Below are positions 56,147 through 64,000 of a stretch of 64,000 bases of DNA, piece after piece. The translations under genes were made by a program, and so were the position numbers. The stretch is taken from NCBI RefSeq assembly GCF_029623345.1, contig NZ_JAPYKH010000016.1:1-64000 (forward strand), in the 5' to 3' direction. Below the pieces are notes generated by a model. The model searched no databases and was not told the origin of the DNA. It saw nothing but the letters and a program-made list of their open reading frames with translations. Position 1 is the stretch's first letter, and every line of letters begins with the position of its first letter. Source of the DNA: Sphingomonas phyllosphaerae (GTDB lineage Bacteria; Pseudomonadota; Alphaproteobacteria; Sphingomonadales; Sphingomonadaceae).

Positions 56147-57151
56147 TCAGTCCGACGTCCCCAACAGGGAGGGGCTTTGCGCGGGCTCCTCTTCCTCCGC
56201 CGCCAATGCCTCGCGGCTCTCCACCTCCGGCTGCTTCCACAACGCGGTCAGCAGGTAGAATACCAGGTTGCTCCCCTGCGTCAGCGCGCCGCCGGCGAGC
56301 AGCAGCCCGGCCATCGCCTCGCGCGGGCCGTTGATCGTGCCGCTCATCTCCAGCGCGGCGCTGAGGAACAGCAGGTCGCGGTTGGGGACGATCGGCAGTC
56401 GCGAGATCACCATCTGCGCGGTGAGGAACACCAGCCACACGCTCCACGGTTCCTGCGGCAGCACCACCGCCCATTGCGTCGCCTGGAGCAGCACCACGCC
56501 CGCGATCCGCGCCACGTGGATCGCCAGCACGCGCGCGGCGAGCGGCAGCGGCATCGCGATCAGCTGGCGGCGCAGGCGGAACAGCAGCGGTACCAGGAAC
56601 ACCGCGCCGACGCCGCCCGCGATCAGCAGCGCCGGCCCCGGATCGAGCCACGCCGCGATGCGCCGCCCGTTGCCCGCCGCGGCGAAGCCGAGCAGCAGCA
56701 GCAGCGTCACCAGCCCCGACGACACCGCCGAGAGGATCGCATTGTCCTTGAGCCCGATCGCGATCGTCTTGCTGCGCAGCCCGATCACGCGGCGCAGCCA
56801 CACGAACAGGTAGAGCTCGCCGGAATAGCCGACCAGCGCGCTGTTGAGGATGCGCTTGCGCACCAGCACCGGGAAGGCGCCGGGTAGCGGGCGCGCGAAG
56901 ATGGTGCGGAACACCACGATCTCGGAGGCGGGGAGCACCAGGAAGGTGACGACGAACAGCAGGTAGAACAGCGGATTGGTCGGTAGCGACCGCGCCACCT
57001 GGCCCCAGCCGATCGCGTTCACCTTGAGCACCATCCAGGTGACCATGCCGGCGAAGAACAGCACGCGCGCGACCCAGCCGAGCCGGCGCACCCACGGCCG
57101 CTCGCCCCACGCCCGCCAGCCGCCGGCGGGCGGCGCGTCCGCCTCGCTCAA
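56147..57151 (-). CDS. Multi-helix membrane protein, lysylphosphatidylglycerol synthase TM-like
   Basis: A 334-residue inner-membrane protein with about eight helices, resembling the UPF0104/LPG-synthase TM family (related to MprF flippase domains). Landmarks are VKVNAIGWGQVARSLPTNPL-like early region, the loop LRSKTIAIGLKDNAILSAVS and RLPIVPNRDLLFLSAALEMS. The most likely start is a TTG at 57151, overlapping the stop of the upstream glycosyltransferase (TTGA); the first ATG inside lies after the first helix. The family can flip lipids or serve as membrane scaffold; the role here is not known. It ends before a large intergenic palindrome. Confidence 0.7.
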   Translation of the reverse strand: MSEADAPPAGGWRAWGERPWVRRLGWVARVLFFAGMVTWMVLKVNAIGWGQVARSLPTNPLFYLLFVVTFLVLPASEIVVFRTIFARPLPGAFPVLVRKRILNSALVGYSGELYLFVWLRRVIGLRSKTIAIGLKDNAILSAVSSGLVTLLLLLGFAAAGNGRRIAAWLDPGPALLIAGGVGAVFLVPLLFRLRRQLIAMPLPLAARVLAIHVARIAGVVLLQATQWAVVLPQEPWSVWLVFLTAQMVISRLPIVPNRDLLFLSAALEMSGTINGPREAMAGLLLAGGALTQGSNLVFYLLTALWKQPEVESREALAAEEEEPAQSPSLLGTSD

Positions 57152-57957
57152 AACAATCCCAGTGCGCGCGACTGCGCGACATAGGCGTCGAACGCGGCAC
57201 GCTGCTCGGGGGTCAGCCGGAACGCGGAATAGCCTGCGGTGGTGCCGGTCCACTGGCGCAGCTTCCACTCGACGATCTGAGCCGGGCGCAGCGCCAGCCG
57301 TCGCTCGAAATGGCCGCGGTCCCAGGTGTTGCTGCCGTGGAAGCAGCGGATCAGCAGATGCGCCTCGGCGCGCGGGATCAACGCCGTGCCGAGCCGCAGC
57401 CAGGCGTCGCGGAAGGTGCTGTCCTCGCCCTTACGCTCCTTGGGGTAGCGGATGTCGTCGCGGCGACGGTGGACGATCGTGCTCGGCGCGCCCCCCTTGA
57501 ACCAGCTGAGATAAGGCCGATCGAGCCAGGCGGGATCGTCGAGGTGCATCAGCGTCGCCTCGGCCCACACCGCGGCCTTGTCGCCGAGCGTCGCGACCGA
57601 GCGCGCCAGCCGCTGCGGCGCGAACCAATCGTCGTCGTCCCAATGCGCCATCAGTTCGCCGCGTGCGAGATCGAGCGAGAGGTTGCGCAGCTCGCCGAGC
57701 GTCGTCGCCGGATTCTTGGGGAGGCGATGGTGGATCAGCCGGTCGGCGGGGATGCGCGCGAGGATCGGGGCATAATCCTCGCTGCCGTCGTCAACGATCA
57801 CCAGCTCGCGGTTGGGATAGGTTTGCGCCAGGAAGCAATCGACCGAGCGTTCGGTCAACTGGCGCCGGTCGGCGGTGACCATCAGGCACGAGACGCGCGG
57901 GCCGGCGTCGTCGAAGGGGCGGTCGGCAGGGCGGGAGGAAGCGGGGAAATCGTTCAC
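57148..57957 (-). CDS. Glycosyltransferase family 2 (GT-A)
   Basis: A 269-residue soluble GT-A enzyme. Motifs are SCLMVTADRRQLTERSVDCF (nucleotide-sugar strand), VIVDDGSEDY, GELMAHWDDDDWFAPQRL (the DxD motif within a run of Asp) and a C-terminal HGSNTWDRGHFERRLALRP region. The start GTG 57957 gives VNDFPASSRP; another GTG at 58020 overlaps the divergent gene. The sugar and acceptor are unknown. It is divergent from the GT1 gene and overlaps the membrane protein downstream, suggesting one glycan-assembly unit. Confidence 0.85.
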   Translation of the reverse strand: MNDFPASSRPADRPFDDAGPRVSCLMVTADRRQLTERSVDCFLAQTYPNRELVIVDDGSEDYAPILARIPADRLIHHRLPKNPATTLGELRNLSLDLARGELMAHWDDDDWFAPQRLARSVATLGDKAAVWAEATLMHLDDPAWLDRPYLSWFKGGAPSTIVHRRRDDIRYPKERKGEDSTFRDAWLRLGTALIPRAEAHLLIRCFHGSNTWDRGHFERRLALRPAQIVEWKLRQWTGTTAGYSAFRLTPEQRAAFDAYVAQSRALGLF

Positions 57958-58013
57958 GGGCCTCAACCTAGGCAGCGCACGTCGGCACTGGTACGGGCAT
58001 GCGACCCGGGCCC

Positions 58014-59072
58014 ATGACACGCATCATCTTCGTCCTCACCTATCCGACCTACCACGGCGTCGCCGATCCGGCGGAGTGGCTGCGATGGGACAATCGCGAC
58101 CGTCGGATGCCCGCGCTGTTAGCCGCGATGGGGGTGGATGTCGAGTTGTGGGGCGTCGCCGAGGCGACCGCCGAGCATCGCCCGGCGGCGCCGATCGGGT
58201 TGCCCTACACGATCCGGCTGTACGCGCGCAGCGGCGGGGGGGCGAAGTCGCGCGATCATTACAGCGACGCGATGGTGGCGGCGGCGCGCGCGGATCCGGC
58301 CGATCTGTTCGTGCTGATCGGTACCAACGGTGGCGCGGGCTATCGCCTCTACGAGCGCTGCCTGCGCCCCGATCGGCGGCGCTTCGCGCTGATCATCGGC
58401 GGCGATTACTGGAGCCGGCTGGTACCACACGCCCACCTGCTGCTCACCGAGAGCGCGGTGCAGGAGGAGGCGCTGGCGGCCGGCGGCTGGCTGCGCCGCG
58501 CGATCCCGCGCGAGCGGATGGAGCGGCTGCCCAAGACGATCGACACAGAGCTGTTCCGGCCCCAGGTGGCCGAGCGCGCCTGGGACCTGCTCTCGGTCAG
58601 CCGGGTGACGCGATGGAAGAGCTTCGCCGAAGTGGGTGCGCTGTCGCGTCAGCACCGCGTTGCGGTGGCAGGCGGGGGTCCGCAAGAGGCGGTGATGAAG
58701 CGGCGCTATCCCGCGATCGACTGGCTCGGCCACGTGCCGCACGCGCGCATCCCAGATCTGCTGGCGCAGACCGGGTTGTTCTTTCATGCCGGGCGGCGCG
58801 ACTATTTCCCGCGCGCCATCCCCGAGGCGATGGCGTGCGGCAGGCCGGTGGTGGCCTTCGCCGACCGGATCGGCGCCGACGTGCTGCCCGACGCCTGCGG
58901 GCTGCGTGTCACCGAGCGCGACTATCGCCCGCTGGTGGCGGCGCTGCTGCGCGACGAGCGGCGCATGGCGGAGATGGGCAGGGCGGCGCGCGCACACGTG
59001 CTGGCGACGCACGGGCCGCGCTCGAGCGCGCCGGCGTGTCGCACATTGCTGCGGCTGGCGGAGGCGCGCTGA
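58014..59072 (+). CDS. Glycosyltransferase family 4-like (GT-B)
   Basis: A 352-residue GT-B fold transferase. N-terminal TRIIFVLTYPTYHGVADPAE; the C-terminal nucleotide-binding half has DLLSVSRVTRWKSFAEVGAL, WLGHVPHARIPDLL and the E(x7)E-type FPRAIPEAMACGRPVVAF. These are typical of GT4 enzymes using nucleotide sugars or UDP-hexoses. The ATG at 58014 is the better start (MTRIIFVLT); an ATG at 57999 is also in frame. Its stop overlaps the next gene's start (TGATG). Confidence 0.87.
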   Translation: MTRIIFVLTYPTYHGVADPAEWLRWDNRDRRMPALLAAMGVDVELWGVAEATAEHRPAAPIGLPYTIRLYARSGGGAKSRDHYSDAMVAAARADPADLFVLIGTNGGAGYRLYERCLRPDRRRFALIIGGDYWSRLVPHAHLLLTESAVQEEALAAGGWLRRAIPRERMERLPKTIDTELFRPQVAERAWDLLSVSRVTRWKSFAEVGALSRQHRVAVAGGGPQEAVMKRRYPAIDWLGHVPHARIPDLLAQTGLFFHAGRRDYFPRAIPEAMACGRPVVAFADRIGADVLPDACGLRVTERDYRPLVAALLRDERRMAEMGRAARAHVLATHGPRSSAPACRTLLRLAEAR

Positions 59073-59884
59073 TGCGCTGGACCTTCGTCATCGCCTATTA
59101 CAACGAGGAAGCCTATCTCGCCGACACGCTCACCAGCCTGGCGGCGCAGACACTGCGGCCCTTCCGGCTGGTGCTGGTCGACAACGGCTCGACCGACGCC
59201 TCGGCGACGATCGCGCGCGCCTTCGCGAGCGACGGCATCGAGCTCGTCCATCTCAGCGAGTCGCGTCCGGGCAAGATCGTGGCGCTGGAGCGTGCGATGG
59301 CGGCGATTACCACCGAGTTCGTCGCGTTCGGCGACGCCGACACCTTCTACCCCTCGCATTATCTCGCGACCGCCGCGGCGGCGCTCGACGCTGATCCTCG
59401 CGCGGTGGCCGCGATGGCGACTGACGTGCCGCTCGATCCAGTGAAAGCGCGGCGCAAGCGACGTCACAACCGGGTCGTGAGCCGCTTGTGGCCCAAGCAG
59501 ACCCATACCGGCGGGTTCGGCCAGACCTTCCGCTCAGCCGCGTTGATCGCGGCCGGGGGCTATGCCGAGCGCTACTGGCCGTACGTGCTGATGGACCATG
59601 AGATCATGCAGCGCGTGGTGCAGCAGGGGCGGGTGGTCTACCCCTATGACCTGTGGTGCGTCCCGTCAGACCGGCGCGGGGACCGGCGTCGCGTGCGCTG
59701 GACGCTGGCGGAGCGACTTCTGTATCACCTCACCCCGGCGGCGGCGAAGGACTGGTACTTCTACCGCTTCCTCGGCCCGCGGCTGGCGCGGCGGAAGCTC
59801 GGCCACCTCAATCTGCGCGAGAAGACGTGGGAGAAGGACTCTCAATCCTCGCCGGCACGGGGAGGTGGCAGCGCGGAGCGCTGA
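59072..59884 (+). CDS. Glycosyltransferase family 2 with repeat-encoded C-terminus
   Basis: A 270-residue GT-A enzyme. Motifs are FVIAYYNEEAYLADTLTSLA (about 5-24), LVDNGSTDASATIARAFA, FGDADTFYPSHY (metal site), and HTGGFGQTFRSAALIAAGGY. The body ends around LGHLNLREKTWEKD; the last 14 residues (SQSSPARGGGSAER) are encoded by the long palindromic repeat 59843-59984. The natural stop was probably lost or displaced by the repeat. It follows the GT4 gene by a one-base overlap. Confidence 0.87.
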   Translation: MRWTFVIAYYNEEAYLADTLTSLAAQTLRPFRLVLVDNGSTDASATIARAFASDGIELVHLSESRPGKIVALERAMAAITTEFVAFGDADTFYPSHYLATAAAALDADPRAVAAMATDVPLDPVKARRKRRHNRVVSRLWPKQTHTGGFGQTFRSAALIAAGGYAERYWPYVLMDHEIMQRVVQQGRVVYPYDLWCVPSDRRGDRRRVRWTLAERLLYHLTPAAAKDWYFYRFLGPRLARRKLGHLNLREKTWEKDSQSSPARGGGSAER

Positions 59885-59984
59885 CGGAGGGGGCGCTCCG
59901 CTCACGGGCCAATACGAGAGAGGAGAGCCCCCTCCACCACCGCGTTGACGCGCGGCGGTCCCCCTCCCCGTACCGGGGAGGATC
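59843..59984. repeat. Long (~140 base) palindromic repeat, copy 4
   Basis: Left part CAATCCTCGCCGGCACGGGG plus AGG, right part CCCCCTCCACCACCGCGTTG and CCGTACCGGGGAGGATC. Its left 42 bases are inside the glycosyltransferase gene that ends at 59884. Confidence 0.9.
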
Positions 59985-60021
59985 TACCCGAACCTCCCCC
60001 CTCAGGATCAGGCTCGGCTCC

Positions 60022-62601
<2,580 letters not shown>

Positions 62602-62628
62602 CGTGACGCCCTGTTGTTCTTTCGGGGG

Positions 62629-62656
62629 AGATGGTGTGTCTTTCGGGCAACACAAG
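62629..62656 (-). promoter_or_regulatory. Candidate RpoH promoter of clpB
   Basis: On the minus strand, CTTG (62656-62653) and CCATCT (62634-62629) are 18 bases apart, a fair match to heat-shock promoter spacing, about 28 bases before the clpB ATG. The -10 matches only partly, so confidence is low. Confidence 0.35.
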
Positions 62657-62708
62657 GGGCAGGGTTGCGGGCGCTGGGCGGGGATGGCACGGCCACGCGA
62701 CATCGCTG

Positions 62709-62732
62709 CCACCCCGGCGGACGCCGGGGTGG
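62709..62732. repeat. Single-arm palindrome
   Basis: A CCCCGGCGGACGCCGGGG hairpin flanked by CCA/TGG, like one arm of the inverted-pair repeats, just before the epimerase ribosome site. Confidence 0.6.
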
Positions 62733-62756
62733 TGCACGGCACCTCAGGAGATCATC

Positions 62757-63830
62757 GTGGCGCGCATCCTCATCACCGGCGGTTGCGGCTTCGTTGGCCG
62801 GCACCTCGTCGCCCGGCTGGCGCGCGAGGGCGGGCATGAGCTGTGGATCATCGACGATCTCTCCACCGGCAAGCCGCCCGCCGAATGGGAGGTGCCGCAG
62901 CTCCGCACGCTCGGCGAGGAGGGCGGGGTGCAGCGCCATGAGCTGCTCGGACTCGACCAGCAGGTGCGGCTGATCCGTGCCGATTTCGTCGCGGTGGCGC
63001 AGGCCGAGCTGGGGATGACGCCATCGCTCGGGCTCGCCCCGCTGCCGCGCTTCGACGAGGTCTATCATCTCGCTTCGGTGGTCGGCGGTCGCAACGTGAT
63101 CGACAACGACCCGCTCGCGGTCGGCATCGACCTCGCGGTCGACAGCAGCTTCTTCCTCTGGGCCGCCAAGGTCGCGCGGCCCGAGCGCATCCTCTACGCC
63201 TCGTCGAGCGCGGCCTATCCGATCGACCTCCAGGAGGCGGGCGAGAGCCGCGCCCTGCGCGAGGACGATATCTCCTTCGACAAGCGCCTCGGCCTGCCCG
63301 ATTACACCTATGGCTGGAGCAAGCTGACCGGCGAGTACCTCGGCCGCATCGCGCACGAGAAATACGGGTTGAGCGTCGGGGTGGTGCGGCCCTTTTCGGG
63401 TTATGGCGAGGACCAGGACGTGGTCTATCCCTTCCCCGCGATCGCGCTGCGCGTGGCGGCGCGGCGCGACCCGGTCCGCGTCTGGGGCTCGGGCGAGCAG
63501 ACGCGCGACTTCGTCCATATCGACGACGCCTGTGACGCCTGCGTGCTGGTATGCCGCGGGGCGAGCGACGCGCGCGCGTTCAACATCGGCACCGGCACGC
63601 CGACGCGCTTTCTCGACCTCGCCGCGCGAATGGTCGCGATCGAAGGCTATGACGCGCCGGTGATCGGCACCGCGGGCAAGCCGGTGGGGGTGGCGGAGCG
63701 CTACAGCGACTCGTCGCGTATCCGCGACGAGCTCGGCTGGCGCCCGACGATCGCGCTCGACGACGGTATCAGCCGCGCGCTCGATTATGCGCGGGGACGG
63801 CTGGAGCGGGGGATCGAGCCGGAGATGTGA
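62757..63830 (+). CDS. NAD-dependent epimerase/dehydratase
   Basis: A 357-residue extended SDR of the sugar-nucleotide epimerase/dehydratase type. The NAD motif is TGGCGFVG (7-14), SSSAAYPID is the catalytic Ser region and YTYGWSKLTGE holds the YxxxK pair (Tyr185-Lys189). ERYSDSSRIRDELGW-type C-terminus as in UDP-sugar epimerases. The GTG at 62757 is chosen because AGGAG ends six bases upstream. It could supply a sugar donor for the glycosyltransferases at 57-60 kb. Divergent from clpB. Confidence 0.9.
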   Translation: MARILITGGCGFVGRHLVARLAREGGHELWIIDDLSTGKPPAEWEVPQLRTLGEEGGVQRHELLGLDQQVRLIRADFVAVAQAELGMTPSLGLAPLPRFDEVYHLASVVGGRNVIDNDPLAVGIDLAVDSSFFLWAAKVARPERILYASSSAAYPIDLQEAGESRALREDDISFDKRLGLPDYTYGWSKLTGEYLGRIAHEKYGLSVGVVRPFSGYGEDQDVVYPFPAIALRVAARRDPVRVWGSGEQTRDFVHIDDACDACVLVCRGASDARAFNIGTGTPTRFLDLAARMVAIEGYDAPVIGTAGKPVGVAERYSDSSRIRDELGWRPTIALDDGISRALDYARGRLERGIEPEM

Positions 63831-63871
63831 AGGGGCGTGCGCCGCTTCTCTTCTGTTCCGTTGGACCTTCT

Positions 63872-63961
63872 GTTCCCCGGCGAAGGCCGGGGTCCAGGTG
63901 GGATAGCAGCGGCGGGACTCAGCGGCGTTGCCCAACTGGGCCACGGCCTTCGCCGGGGAAC
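63872..63961. repeat. Inverted-pair repeat, copy 7
   Basis: Left arm GTTCCCCGGCGAAGGCCGGG plus GTCCA, right arm CACGGCCTTCGCCGGGGAAC, inverted, near the right edge of the window. Confidence 0.85.
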
Positions 63962-64000
63962 GGGTGTGAATGCTCGTCCCACCCCAAGCACCACCCCGGC

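Overview
The window is a GC-rich chromosomal segment of an alphaproteobacterium, most likely a sphingomonad (Sphingomonas or a close relative). This rests on gene content rather than a database search: mitochondrial-type complex I accessory proteins (zf-CHCC and NDUFS4-like), an Atm1-type ABC exporter, a single bifunctional Rel/SpoT, an alphaproteobacterial heat-shock promoter before dnaK, and many short palindromic intergenic repeats. Genes are tightly packed, with frequent 1-4 base overlaps (ATGA, TGATG, GTGA, TTGA). I see no rRNA, tRNA, CRISPR array, insertion sequence or prophage.

Layout. 1-3.7 kb (minus strand): ABC ATPase, purH, a PhnA-like protein and ung (cut by the left edge). 3.7-6.8 kb: zf-CHCC protein, tldD, a ccdAB toxin-antitoxin pair, a PPOX-family protein and a DUF2007-like protein. 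7.1-9.0 kb: glnK-amtB behind a near-consensus sigma-54 promoter and closed by a strong terminator. 9.2-18.4 kb: a tiny membrane protein, a DUF1080 secreted protein, nadB, a class A beta-lactamase-like lipoprotein, polA and a polysaccharide flippase. 18.4-25.7 kb: HxlR regulator, rel, a secreted M48 protease, a lipid-linked-sugar type glycosyltransferase, lysC and ubiG. 25.9-30.1 kb: small Cys protein, atm1-like exporter, map coupled to a ParD-like gene, dienelactone hydrolase. 30.1-36.5 kb: an envelope cluster of a CHASE2-EAL c-di-GMP protein, a two-partner-secretion (TpsB) outer-membrane transporter and a divergent FecR-domain protein with a very long Ala-rich rod. 36.5-42.1 kb: DUF885 protein, then rpiB-glyA-small protein-nrdR and a GIY-YIG/TrmJ open frame. 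42.1-47.0 kb: HTH protein, dctA-like symporter, fumC, NDUFS4-like protein. 47.2-51.3 kb: dnaK-dnaJ-era. 51.5-55.9 kb: an EmrB/EmrA/outer-membrane-factor efflux operon. 56.1-59.9 kb: a flippase-like membrane protein and three glycosyltransferases. 60.0-63.8 kb: clpB and an NAD-dependent sugar-nucleotide epimerase.

Most of the window is ordinary housekeeping. The parts most worth a second look are: (i) a GIY-YIG nuclease gene bracketed by a 24/25-base inverted repeat whose right arm is translated and joins it in frame to the tRNA methyltransferase TrmJ; (ii) the TpsB / FecR-rod / CHASE2-EAL envelope cluster with no visible TpsA substrate; (iii) at least three families of palindromic repeats, one of which supplies the C-terminus of a glycosyltransferase; and (iv) a 32-base perfect repeat found both just before nadB and inside the N-terminus of Era.
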